The notes beneath the pieces were generated by a model, which was not told where the DNA came from, did not search any database, and saw nothing but the letters and a program-made list of their open reading frames with translations. From the NCBI RefSeq assembly GCF_004916895.1, contig NZ_SNTZ01000001.1:466263-530262 (forward strand): a stretch of DNA of 64,000 bases, written 5' to 3'. Position numbers and translations under genes: made by a program. The DNA comes from Flagellimonas alvinocaridis. Its GTDB lineage: Bacteria > Bacteroidota > Bacteroidia > Flavobacteriales > Flavobacteriaceae. Below are positions 53,120 through 61,514 of the stretch, piece by piece (position 1 is the stretch's first letter; the number at the start of each line of letters is the position of its first letter).

Positions 53120-53632
53120 ATGCGCGCCAAAACTCCAAGCGAATCCAGAACTGTAATGACCGATTTGGTCCTCCCCAGCGAAACCAATCCCTTGAACAAC
53201 CTGTTTGGCGGGGAACTCTTGGCCCGAATGGATCGGGCTGCCAGCATTTCGGCCCGTAGGCATAGCCGAAGAATCACAGTTACAGCCTCAGTGAACCATG
53301 TGGCCTTTAACCGGGCAGTGCCCCTAGGTAGTGTGGTGACCGTGGAAGCCGCTGTTTCCCGGGCGTTCAAGACCTCCATGGAGATTTTTATTGATGTGTG
53401 GATCGAGGATCGTTTTACCGGCGAACGCACCAAGGCCAATGAGGCCATTTATACCTTTGTGGCTGTGGACGATACTGGAAAACCTACCGAAGTCCCAGAA
53501 CTTGCCCCTGAAACAGACTTGGAAAAGGAACGTTTTGCCGCCGCTTTACGGAGAAAACAGTTGAGCTTGGTCTTGGCCGGAAAATTGAAGCCCTCAGATG
53601 CTACCGAGCTAAAGGCTTTGTTTCTGGGTTGA
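53120..53632 (+). CDS. Acyl-CoA thioesterase (hotdog fold)
   Basis: The 170-residue protein has the hotdog-fold motif NPLNNLFGGELLARMDRAAS with the catalytic Asn/Asp region, and the following TASVNHVAFNRAVPLGSVV. It hydrolyses acyl-CoA thioesters, with specificity unknown. The C-terminal 40 residues are helical and charged. It is monocistronic, with a repeat-rich region after it. Confidence 0.9.
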   Translation: MRAKTPSESRTVMTDLVLPSETNPLNNLFGGELLARMDRAASISARRHSRRITVTASVNHVAFNRAVPLGSVVTVEAAVSRAFKTSMEIFIDVWIEDRFTGERTKANEAIYTFVAVDDTGKPTEVPELAPETDLEKERFAAALRRKQLSLVLAGKLKPSDATELKALFLG

Positions 53633-53755
53633 TTCTCGATCCAGTCTTTCTTGGCTTCAACAAGTTCATCTGAAGGAAAAACCACTCAGGTTGCCAATTT
53701 TTAAGGGAAATTATGACAAGTCGAGCGTAACCCATATCATATTTTAGGATTATGG

Positions 53756-53782
53756 GATTCCATGTCAAGCACGGAATGACGT
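53756..53782. repeat. Half-element resembling family II right arm
   Basis: GGATTCCATGTCAAGCACGG, then AATGAC, resembles the right half of the element at 8411-8476 (GGATTCCGCATCAAGTGCAG plus AATGAC). The left half is missing. The rest of the 53633-53823 stretch shows no gene. Confidence 0.55.
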
Positions 53783-53823
53783 TGGGGACGGACACGAATT
53801 CCCCCAATTGCCCGAATGTTCAT

Positions 53824-53914
53824 GTCATTTCGACAGAGCGAGGTACGAGCGACGAGAAATCCATGGTTGGGTGAGATTTCTCAATCGTCACTCCGTTCCT
53901 CATATCGAAATGAC
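53824..53914. repeat. 91-bp GTCATTTCGA...TCGAAATGAC element (family I, copy A)
   Basis: The element has perfect 10-bp terminal inverted repeats and nested arms GAGAAATC and GATTTCTC, so it folds into a long hairpin. It is identical to copy B at 56049-56139 except for three substitutions (88 of 91 positions), in the same orientation. Confidence 0.88.
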
Positions 53915-53974
53915 GATGGCAGCACAAAACATATGCAATTTACTCTCAGTTTCTATAGATTCCTGATACATGTT

Positions 53975-54850
53975 TCACGAATCCACTCCCCCGATCCGTG
54001 CTATCTTTTCTTTACAGATTTCCCCTGTCCTGTTCTTTAGTTCCAGCACATAGGATGAGAGCTTTTCCAGTTCAGGTTTGGTCACCGTATATTCATCCAT
54101 TTTATAGCGGGCATCTATATAGGCGCGCTTCAACAGTTCAAACAAATGTTTGTCCTCCTCGGTCTGCTTGGGGAAGACATTGAACCGCCTGTCGCACATT
54201 TCCACTTTGATTCCCAAGGTCTCCAGATTGTGGTCTTTGGGGCGATAGTCCGTAAACACCAACAAGATAGTGGTGTAATAACGTTCCGTGGCCTGATGGA
54301 GATTAAATGCAGCTAAATGAAAGTCAGGTTTATTCAAACAATACTCAAACAAATCTAAAAATCCATTCGCACTCTCAAACCACTGGTTAAAATAGTCCTG
54401 CGCCTTTTGTTGACTCTCGGCGGGCGTCAGTATCTTGGGGTCGGCCAGTTTAAACTTTTGCGAGTCGTACAACACGATGCCCTCTTTCTTGATGTCCCTA
54501 AAAAAGTAATTGCCCGCGCGAAGGGCCTGATTCAGGTGCTTTATGCCATGGAAAATAAGGTTTACGGGGGTGGTCACCTGGCCTGTGGTGACCAGTTCGG
54601 CTTTGATCTTGTCCTCAATGCGATATTTTTGTTTCAGGTCTTCGTGAGTGAGCACTACCAGCAGGTCATAGTCGCTCCGATATTCGTAGGTGATGCCTTT
54701 TTCCATATAGGTGTCCTCCACCCAGTTATCGCGGGCGTAGCTGCCAAAAAGAAGGACCATTTCCACTTCCTTAAAGCTGGACAGCAAAGCAGTGAGCTTG
54801 TGCAGCTCTTCTTGTTTTTGATTTGGGAGATGTGCCACGGTCTTGTTCAA
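53975..54850 (-). CDS. Nucleotidyltransferase-HEPN fusion protein
   Basis: The 291-residue protein joins two domains found separately in MntA/HepT toxin-antitoxin pairs. The N-terminal NTase has VLLFGSYARDNW and YRSDYDLLVV (GSxAR...DxD pattern as SDYDL). Residues about 150-275 form a HEPN domain with LHQATERYYTTILL and DYRPKDHNLETL. Whether the HEPN part is an RNase is unclear, because the canonical RX4-6H motif is not evident. It is alone between two 91-bp direct repeats and may be a defence or stress module. Fusions of this kind occur in Bacteroidota. Confidence 0.88.
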   Translation of the reverse strand: MNKTVAHLPNQKQEELHKLTALLSSFKEVEMVLLFGSYARDNWVEDTYMEKGITYEYRSDYDLLVVLTHEDLKQKYRIEDKIKAELVTTGQVTTPVNLIFHGIKHLNQALRAGNYFFRDIKKEGIVLYDSQKFKLADPKILTPAESQQKAQDYFNQWFESANGFLDLFEYCLNKPDFHLAAFNLHQATERYYTTILLVFTDYRPKDHNLETLGIKVEMCDRRFNVFPKQTEEDKHLFELLKRAYIDARYKMDEYTVTKPELEKLSSYVLELKNRTGEICKEKIARIGGVDS

Positions 54851-54970
54851 CGCTTCGGTCTGTTTATGCCTGAAAGGTAAGCATTGTTCTGCTTTTTTTA
54901 GCTGTGGGGTTTAGAGGTTGGCATTTGCCACAGAATATGATTTTGGGGTAGCGGGGTTCAAGGGCTTGTG

Positions 54971-54985
54971 CAACGGTTACCGTTG
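54971..54985. repeat. Perfect palindrome CAACGGTTACCGTTG
   Basis: Seven-base arms CAACGGT and ACCGTTG flank a single T. The surrounding GTGCAACGG...CCGTTGTTAGGTGC extends the symmetry. It lies just after the stop of the frameshifted gene, in a 158-bp gap with no other feature. It may be a terminator stem or a recombination site. Confidence 0.5.
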
Positions 54986-55008
54986 TTAGGTGCAGTTTTT
55001 ACTTTTTA

Positions 55009-55880
55009 TTAAATTAAATCAACATACATTCTTATGTTTCTACCTCCGTAAGTTTCAATATAAACTGGATAGGAACCATCTCCCATAAATGTATTAAAAG
55101 CAACTGCTGCGCCTTCGTGACCTTTTTCGTGCTTCATAGCCCCAAAGCCTTCATCACTTAAAGTCGCATAGCAAGCACCTGCATAAGAATATGAATATTC
55201 CGATTTTCTATCAACCTTTATTCGTTCGAATCTTTCTGATTCCAATAATTCATTAACTGTATTGTCAAAGCCTTTTATTTTTTCCTCAAAGTTGTTGAAG
55301 TCTTTTCTAAACTGATAGGTTTTTCCACTTTCTTTATCTTTAAAAAGTCTCAAATCTTCATAAGGCTGTTTTTTCCATTGAGAATCCACGTAACAAGGGT
55401 CAGTCAACATCAATTGTCCGCTATCTACATCTACATAACCAGCTAAAACAGTCTCTAATTCTTTATCTTTATCTAAAAAATCTCCAAACTCTCCAAAATC
55501 CTCAATTAGTTGGGAAATAATATTTTGTACTTCGCCTGTTTTCTTTAATTCACTTTTAAACAGAAGTAGTTCTTCATTCTTTTTTTGGATTTCAAGTGCG
55601 TGATTTTCTTTATCTAAATTTAGTCGTTCAATTTCTTCTTCTCGAATTTTTATTCTTTTACTCAAGGCATTTTCTATAAAATCGGGTGTCTTTCTTTCTA
55701 ATTCAGACACTCTGTCTTTCCACAAGTTCAGATTTTTTTCTACAACTTTTATTTGCTCATCTTTAGCAGTAACTGTGCTTTTAAATTCTGAATATAAGCT
55801 TTGTAAATCCAACCGGCTGCACCAAGAGCGAAAGCATTGATGATTAGCTGAATCCATTTAATATAATCTTCTGGGTTCAT
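55009..55880 (-). CDS. Frame-interrupted protein: membrane helix, coiled coil and DUF4241-like C-terminus
   Basis: The start is ATG 55880 (MNPEDYIKW), giving a membrane helix (IQLIINAFALGAAGWIY). This frame runs to TAA 55751-55749 after 43 codons. The rest of the protein lies in the -1 frame, from STVTAKDEQIKVVEKN, a long coiled coil (about residues 35-115) and then a C-terminal domain with LTDPCYVDSQW and GDGSYPVYIETYGG, which recalls DUF4241-like proteins (tentative). The switch occurs at T TTA AAA (55785-55779), a canonical -1 slippery heptamer, and slippage there yields an uninterrupted NLKSTVTAKD. It may be programmed frameshifting, a one-base deletion, or an error. Its GC is clearly lower than its neighbours. 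Confidence 0.7.
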
Positions 55881-55917
55881 ATTATTTTTTCAAATTACAC
55901 TTAAATTGTTTATATAA

Positions 55918-55995
55918 GTAAATTTTGTCATCACATCATACACCACCATTTTGGAAGGCTATGCCGAGGCTGTGCTGTTCTCTATCCAGTATTAA
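55918..55995 (+). pseudogene. Possible short coding remnant
   Basis: A frame of 25 codons between stops ends LEGYAEAVLFSIQY then TAA. It looks like a protein C-terminus but has no start and no upstream part. It may be a leftover of a lost gene in this accessory block. Support is composition only. Confidence 0.25.
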
Positions 55996-56048
55996 ATGTA
56001 GGAATTTTCCAAAGATCTTAACACAGTGGTCTTGGAAATCGTGGGTTG

Positions 56049-56139
56049 GTCATTTCGACAGAGCGAGGTACGAGCGACGAGAAATCCATGGTTGGGTGAG
56101 ATTTCTCAATCGTCACTGCACTCCTCATATCGAAATGAC
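56049..56139. repeat. 91-bp GTCATTTCGA...TCGAAATGAC element (family I, copy B)
   Basis: Same length, ends and orientation as copy A at 53824-53914, with three differences. Together they bracket 2.1 kb holding the NTase-HEPN gene and the frameshifted gene. Apart from this and the small remnant at 55918-55995, the 55881-56216 gap is empty. Confidence 0.88.
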
Positions 56140-56216
56140 AATTGCGGATTTCCGATGGGAGTTGTTCACCATAAGATAAATACAACCTTGCGGTAGAAGG
56201 GTTTACTTCTTGATCT

Positions 56217-57053
56217 TTAGAAATCAAAATTATCCGGGTCCGGGCCAAAGCGTTTGCCACGGTCCAAGGAATCCAATCCTTGCATATCTTCTGGGCTGAG
56301 TTCAAAGTCGAAAATAGCTGCATTGGAGATGATTCGCTCTTTTTTGGAAGATTTTGGAATGGTGACCACCCCTTTTTGAAGGTCCCACCGCAACACGATC
56401 TGCGCAACGGTCTTGTTGTACTTGGAAGCCAAATCCTTCATAATCTCAAGGTCAAATATGTTCCCTTGCATCATTGGGGACCATGCTTCGTATTGAATGC
56501 CTCTGGCATGACAGAAATCTACCAAATCCTGCTGTACCAAATAGGGATGGAACTCCATTTGATTGACCATGGGGACAATTTCGGCCGAGGTCAACAAATC
56601 CTCCAAATGGTGCTGTAAAAAGTTGCTCACACCAATGGCTCGTACTCTTTTTTCCCTGTAAAGTTGTTCGAGGGCTTTCCAGGTTTCTTTGGATAGTTCA
56701 CCTTTGGGCCAATGGATCAAGTATAGGTCCAGATAATTGGTGTCCAATCGTTTTAGACTCGCCTCAAAAGCTTTTAGGGTACTATCATAGCCTTGATCGG
56801 TATTCCAGACCTTGCTTACCAAGAAAACATCTTTTCGAGAAACATTGCTTTCTTTAATCCCGATGCCTACGCCTTCCTCATTGTTATAGATGGAGGCGGT
56901 ATCCACATGCCGGTATCCGTGGTTCAGGGCATCCTTTACCGCGTTGATGACTTCAGTGCCGTCTTTGGAGAGATAGACTCCTAACCCAAAATAGGGCATT
57001 TGAACACCATTGTGCAGCGTAAAACTTCCTTGTAAATCCGTGATTTTTCGCAT
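56217..57053 (-). CDS. Aldo/keto reductase
   Basis: The 278-residue NADPH-dependent reductase keeps the catalytic tetrad: Asp in YRHVDTASIY, Tyr in ASIYNNEEG, Lys in LVSKVWNTD, His in LYLIHWPKG. The cofactor site IPKSSKKERIISNA near the C-terminus favours NADPH. It reduces aldehydes or ketones to alcohols, with unknown substrate. It is the last gene of the seven-gene envelope operon, 3 bp after the EnvC-like gene. Confidence 0.94.
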   Translation of the reverse strand: MRKITDLQGSFTLHNGVQMPYFGLGVYLSKDGTEVINAVKDALNHGYRHVDTASIYNNEEGVGIGIKESNVSRKDVFLVSKVWNTDQGYDSTLKAFEASLKRLDTNYLDLYLIHWPKGELSKETWKALEQLYREKRVRAIGVSNFLQHHLEDLLTSAEIVPMVNQMEFHPYLVQQDLVDFCHARGIQYEAWSPMMQGNIFDLEIMKDLASKYNKTVAQIVLRWDLQKGVVTIPKSSKKERIISNAAIFDFELSPEDMQGLDSLDRGKRFGPDPDNFDF

Positions 57054-57056
57054 AAG

Positions 57057-58283
57057 TTATAATTGATAGATCCAATCCTCTGGGTTCAACCTATTGGAAT
57101 CTTGATACAAATAGAACTTTAATTTTGTGGTGCCATCAAACCGATTGGTATAAACATCTCCCAAAACCTCCTTGGCCACAACCTTATCTCCTTTTTTTAC
57201 ATACAGTTTGGAGAGATTATAATAAGTGCTTATATAGTTTCCGTGCTTCACCGTTACTCCTTTACTCCCTCCTGGAACGGAAATAATGGCGATGACCTCT
57301 CCTTCAAAAATGGCCCTTGCCTGACCTCCTTTATCAGTTGTAATGGTGACACCGTTGTTCTGGTGCTTTATCCCGGGATATATCTTATCAGCATATACAC
57401 CATACCCTTGGCTTTTTATCCCATTTTCCACTGGCCAAATAAGTCTTCCCTTATTTGCTGAAAAATTATCGGCCACCAACTTGGCTTCAGGTGTCAAAGC
57501 AAATTTTACCGCACTGGTAGACTTCCCTGAGCTTTTGTTGGAACTGGCAATGGCACTTTTGATCAACCTTTCTATTTCCCGATCAATTCTACGGGCCTCC
57601 TTTTGCTTTTCTGCTATTGCCGAAGTATACTTGGCCTCATTTTGGCGAACACTTCTTAAAAGGTCTCTTTGTGCCTCCACTTCGCGGGAAAGCTCGTTCT
57701 TGGCTTTGGTGTTCTCGGCCAACAATTGATCTTTTTCCTTACGTTGCATCACCAAATCTTGGTTGAGCTTGGCCAACTCTTCAGTCTTTAGAATAATTCC
57801 CTCTCCTTGTTTTTTTCGATGCTTCGCATATTGTTGCATGTATTGAAGCCTTTTAAAGGCCTGAAAGAAATTCTCGGCACTCAACAGGAACATCAACCGA
57901 TTGTTCTGGGATTTGTTCTGATAGGTATTTTGGATAAGTTGGGCATAATCCTCCTTCAAAACTTTAAGGTCTTCTCGAAGCTTGCTAATGTTTCTAATGT
58001 TGACATTGATTTGCCTATTCAGCAAATTGGATTGTTGATTGGTAACTCTGATCAGCTCTTGGCGAACGTTTATTTTGTTGTCCAAGGCCTCCATCTGATC
58101 CAAAATGGTCCCTTTTTCCTTCCGTTCAGCGAATAGCAATCTGTTGATTTCCTTGATTTCCTGTTGTAGCCGTTCCCGCTTGGCCTCCAATGCCTTTTGC
58201 TCACTGGTCTGTGCAGTCGATGGAATAACAAAAAATATTGTAAAAAACAGAAAACAAATGCAATATGAAACTTTACTTCCCAT
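57057..58283 (-). CDS. EnvC-like murein hydrolase activator (degenerate M23/LytM)
   Basis: The 408-residue protein has a signal peptide, long coiled coils (about 28-250) and a C-terminal LytM domain. In the LytM part the metal ligands are replaced: KHQNNGVTI lacks the Asp of HxxxD, and STYYNLSKL has no HxH. This is how E. coli EnvC works: it does not cut but activates amidases at the septum. The gene starts 1 bp after DUF4292. Confidence 0.92.
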   Translation of the reverse strand: MGSKVSYCICFLFFTIFFVIPSTAQTSEQKALEAKRERLQQEIKEINRLLFAERKEKGTILDQMEALDNKINVRQELIRVTNQQSNLLNRQINVNIRNISKLREDLKVLKEDYAQLIQNTYQNKSQNNRLMFLLSAENFFQAFKRLQYMQQYAKHRKKQGEGIILKTEELAKLNQDLVMQRKEKDQLLAENTKAKNELSREVEAQRDLLRSVRQNEAKYTSAIAEKQKEARRIDREIERLIKSAIASSNKSSGKSTSAVKFALTPEAKLVADNFSANKGRLIWPVENGIKSQGYGVYADKIYPGIKHQNNGVTITTDKGGQARAIFEGEVIAIISVPGGSKGVTVKHGNYISTYYNLSKLYVKKGDKVVAKEVLGDVYTNRFDGTTKLKFYLYQDSNRLNPEDWIYQL

Positions 58284-58284
58284 A

Positions 58285-59076
58285 TTACTTCAATGTGATT
58301 TTATCAAAACCTTTTGGAATTTTATAAGGAAAACTCATGGGTTTGTTCAATTCCAGATTCCTAAAGTTCAAATCTATGGTGGTTTTATCCTTGGCTTCGG
58401 CCGCCACAATCTTAATATCTTCAGGAAATATACTTCCAGAAATATCTTGATAGGTATATTTTATTTGAAGCTGTCTAGACTTTTCGGGTTGGGATATTTC
58501 TTGCGAAGCAATCTTGAAGTTTTTAGGTTCCAATTGCAGCAAGATCTTGAACAGCTCCCTTGCCCTTCTGGGTTTCAACTCATAGTTCTCCCCACTTACG
58601 GCAGAAGTAAACTTTTCCTTCCTTAAATCCAATACGGCATTGCCCAGTAATAAGTTCTGAACTTTGTCAAAATCCAAATCGGTTCCCAAAAGATCACTTA
58701 AGTAGCTGAAATCCCCATCAAAGTACTCGTTGTCCAACTTATTGTAAAAAGACACCTTCTCTGGCGTGATATGCGCTTTGACCACTCCCAACGGAGCACT
58801 CATCCAGATTACTTTGTCCTTTTCCATTCTTAGGCTCACGTTTACCCCTTGTGTGCCATCTCCATCTGAGTAATCTATCTTGACCCGTCCACTTAGAGTT
58901 TTAAATTTGGGTTGGTTACCATAATGGTTGTCAATGATGTTTTTTGCGGACATTCGCGAATCTACTTCGCCTCCTGTCACCGACTTGGTGCCTTTACAAG
59001 AAGCCACAAGTGCGGACATGGACAACAGCAAAATCACTGCCCTATTCTTACCTATGTCCCTTATTTGCATCCTCAT
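58285..59076 (-). CDS. DUF4292 lipoprotein
   Basis: The 263-residue product has a lipoprotein signal (MSALVASCKG) and a LolA/LolB-like beta half-barrel (VIWMSAPLGVVKAHITPEKV). DUF4292 members occur next to EnvC-like genes in Bacteroidota. A role in lipoprotein or lipid handling at the outer membrane is likely but inferred. It overlaps the TPR gene by 4 bp. Confidence 0.87.
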   Translation of the reverse strand: MRMQIRDIGKNRAVILLLSMSALVASCKGTKSVTGGEVDSRMSAKNIIDNHYGNQPKFKTLSGRVKIDYSDGDGTQGVNVSLRMEKDKVIWMSAPLGVVKAHITPEKVSFYNKLDNEYFDGDFSYLSDLLGTDLDFDKVQNLLLGNAVLDLRKEKFTSAVSGENYELKPRRARELFKILLQLEPKNFKIASQEISQPEKSRQLQIKYTYQDISGSIFPEDIKIVAAEAKDKTTIDLNFRNLELNKPMSFPYKIPKGFDKITLK

Positions 59077-59999
59077 AGTCCAGATTTAATCTTGTTTAAA
59101 TATTCATTTGCCTTTGAGGTGTTTCCAATACTGGTATACGCCTTGGACAATTCTCTATACAAAAGGTTTGCCAAAGCATCTGTATCGTCCAATAAATAAT
59201 CCAACCCACTTTCCAAAACTTCAATAGCCTTGTTAGCGTTTGATGTATTGTTCAGAGCAGCCCCATAAGCGTAATAAAAATAAGGCTGCAAGGGATACGT
59301 ATCCAAAGCTTCTTTGGAAATGGCCAATGCTTCTTTATAGTTGGTATCTGCCAACAAATCGTCAATCTGACCTCGATATCGAGCTACTGGGTCGTCCTCA
59401 TTTGTTTGGGGCTCCTTTCTAGTCACAACAGTTTCCGCTTCTTTCTTCCCATACTCCAAAGAATCCTTGATTTTGGAGGTCAAATCTGTGGCAAAAGTTG
59501 AATTTCCAATCTCCTTGAGTATATTCAAGGCATCCTGATACTTTTGCTTTTTGAAATATCCCAAAGCCAAGTTCTGCTTTAGCTGTCCGTTGGAATATGG
59601 AATTTGCTCTTTTACGGTATCCCACGACACCCCTTGTTTTTCCAAAATACTGAGCAGATTATCCAAATACCAAAAGTCTGTAGGTTCGGCATTTAGAGCC
59701 CTAATGGCATATTCTTGAGCTTGAATGTATTGTTTGTCCGACAAATAGGCTTTGGCCAGCTCGTAATCCACGACACTGTTCGCGGGATCCAATTGCTTGC
59801 ACTTTAGGAACAAGTCAATTGCCCTGTCATAATTCTGAATCCCTTTTTGTTTGAGGGCCTCAAAAAAGCTTTCTTGGAACTCATCGGTGTACTCCTCCAA
59901 ATAGACTTCGGAACTTTCTTGCTCTTCTTGGGCATGGCCTGTACTCCATGTCATCGTGGACACTGTCAAACACATCCATAAAAGAGCCGTTCTATCCAT
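59073..59999 (-). CDS. Secreted TPR-repeat protein
   Basis: The 308-residue protein has an N-terminal export signal and several TPR units: ALKQKGIQNYDRAIDLFLK, AKAYLSDKQYIQAQEYAI, YAYGAALNNTSNANKAIEV and ELSKAYTSIGNTSKANEYL. TPR arrays bind protein partners in the periplasm or outer membrane. It is coupled to DUF4292 by a 4-bp overlap and likely works with it and EnvC. Confidence 0.87.
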   Translation of the reverse strand: MDRTALLWMCLTVSTMTWSTGHAQEEQESSEVYLEEYTDEFQESFFEALKQKGIQNYDRAIDLFLKCKQLDPANSVVDYELAKAYLSDKQYIQAQEYAIRALNAEPTDFWYLDNLLSILEKQGVSWDTVKEQIPYSNGQLKQNLALGYFKKQKYQDALNILKEIGNSTFATDLTSKIKDSLEYGKKEAETVVTRKEPQTNEDDPVARYRGQIDDLLADTNYKEALAISKEALDTYPLQPYFYYAYGAALNNTSNANKAIEVLESGLDYLLDDTDALANLLYRELSKAYTSIGNTSKANEYLNKIKSGL

Positions 60000-60036
60000 A
60001 ACTATCAGGTCTCCATCGAAAACTAAAAAAGTGTCT

Positions 60037-61053
60037 TTACTCCATAACGGAATAATCCCCTATACTTATTGTCTCAAAGTTACCATTAAAAACCACATGA
60101 TTGCCAATCATGGCATTGTCCAAATTGGCATTGGATATTTTGCTGTTTTTTTGAATAAGGCTATTCTTAACGGTTGAATTTTCCAAAACTGTGTTCGCCC
60201 CAACCGATACAAAAGGACCTACCGTGGTATTTTTGAGCACCACATTTTCACCAATAAAGCAGGGTTCTATAATATTTGCGTTTTCAGTTTTCACTGAATC
60301 GGCTATCAATTTTTCACCATCTTTTTCCAAAAAGCCCAACATGCGCTGATTGGTCTCTACGGTCACATTCTTGTTGCCGCAGTCCATCCACTCATCCACT
60401 TGTCCTGGCACAAATTTCATCCCTTTTTCCATCATGCGCTTAATACCATCGTTGATTTGGTACTCACCACCATTGGTGATATCGTTATCCAATACATGCT
60501 GTAGCTCGTTTTTCAATACGGCCACATCTTTAAAATAATAGATGCCTATCACCGCCAAATCGGATACAAACTCTTTGGGTTTTTCCACCAATTCCACAAT
60601 GTGGTTGTCCTTACTCAATTTAACCACTCCAAAAGCTTCGGGGCGCTCCACTTGCTTCACCCAGATAACGCTGTCTGCTGTTTTATCTAGGTCAAAATCG
60701 GCACGGATAAGAGTATCTGCATAGGCAATGACCGCTGGACCACTCAAGGACTCCTTGGCACTCATTATGGCGTGGCCGGTTCCCAAAGGCTGATCTTGTC
60801 GGTAAATAGATCCTTTTGCTCCAAGTTCCTTGGCAAGTTCCATCAAACTCTCCACTACATCATCCCCAAAAAAAGCAGGGTCTCCCAAAATAAAGGCAAC
60901 TTCCTCGATAGGTTCGCCCAGTACTTTGGCAATATCACTCACCAAGCGATGCACTATAGGCTTTCCTGCCACTGGAATCAATGGTTTTGGTACAGTTAAC
61001 GTGTGTGGTCTCAGTCGGGAACCTCTTCCCGCCATTGGGACAATAATTTTCAT
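60037..61053 (-). CDS. Sugar-phosphate nucleotidyltransferase with left-handed beta-helix
   Basis: The 338-residue enzyme starts MKIIVPMAGRGSRLRPHT, the GxGxRLxPxT nucleotidyltransferase signature, with Lys in TVPKPLIPVAGKP. The C-terminal part has hexapeptide-type repeats (IIEPCFIGENVVLKNTTVG). It makes an NDP-sugar, probably for surface glycans; the sugar and nucleotide are not decided. The next gene upstream is dut. Confidence 0.92.
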   Translation of the reverse strand: MKIIVPMAGRGSRLRPHTLTVPKPLIPVAGKPIVHRLVSDIAKVLGEPIEEVAFILGDPAFFGDDVVESLMELAKELGAKGSIYRQDQPLGTGHAIMSAKESLSGPAVIAYADTLIRADFDLDKTADSVIWVKQVERPEAFGVVKLSKDNHIVELVEKPKEFVSDLAVIGIYYFKDVAVLKNELQHVLDNDITNGGEYQINDGIKRMMEKGMKFVPGQVDEWMDCGNKNVTVETNQRMLGFLEKDGEKLIADSVKTENANIIEPCFIGENVVLKNTTVGPFVSVGANTVLENSTVKNSLIQKNSKISNANLDNAMIGNHVVFNGNFETISIGDYSVME

Positions 61054-61079
61054 GTTTTAAGTTATAAGGTTGTTCGTGT

Positions 61080-61514
61080 TTATTTTGTTCCGGTACTTCC
61101 AAAGCCGCCTGCTCCCCTGTCTGTTTCTGAAAGAAAGTTTACTTCTTCCCATTCAGCTCGTTCATGCTTTGCCAATACCATCTGGGCAATCCGCTCACCA
61201 TTTTCAACAATGAACACTTCAGAGGACAGGTTCACCAAAATTACCCCCACTTCTCCACGGTAATCCGCATCAATGGTTCCAGGGGCATTCAAGACAGATA
61301 TTCCCTTTTTGGCCGCCAAACCACTACGGGGCCTTACTTGGGCTTCATACCCTACAGGAAGTTCCATAAAGATTCCCGTGGGCACAACAGCTCTTTCCAA
61401 GGGTTTTAGTGTGATTGATTCTTCTAGGTTTGCCCTTAAATCCATCCCTGCGGAGGCCAATGTTTCATAATGGGGCAGTTTATGACTTGACTTGTTGATT
61501 ACCTTAATTTTCAC
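61080..61514 (-). CDS. dut: dUTP diphosphatase
   Basis: The 144-residue trimeric dUTPase has all five motifs, including [48 protein letters not shown] and the C-terminal GAGGFGSTG. It removes dUTP to prevent uracil entering DNA and supplies dUMP. It sits inside an envelope-synthesis operon, overlapping the flippase gene by 11 bp. Confidence 0.97.
   Translation of the reverse strand: MKIKVINKSSHKLPHYETLASAGMDLRANLEESITLKPLERAVVPTGIFMELPVGYEAQVRPRSGLAAKKGISVLNAPGTIDADYRGEVGVILVNLSSEVFIVENGERIAQMVLAKHERAEWEEVNFLSETDRGAGGFGSTGTK

Noticed and set aside
54960-54995. Integron attC-like site (GTTAGGT core next to a palindrome)
   Set aside because: Only one core-like heptamer is present; the second core and the usual spacing are missing, and no integrase is in the window.
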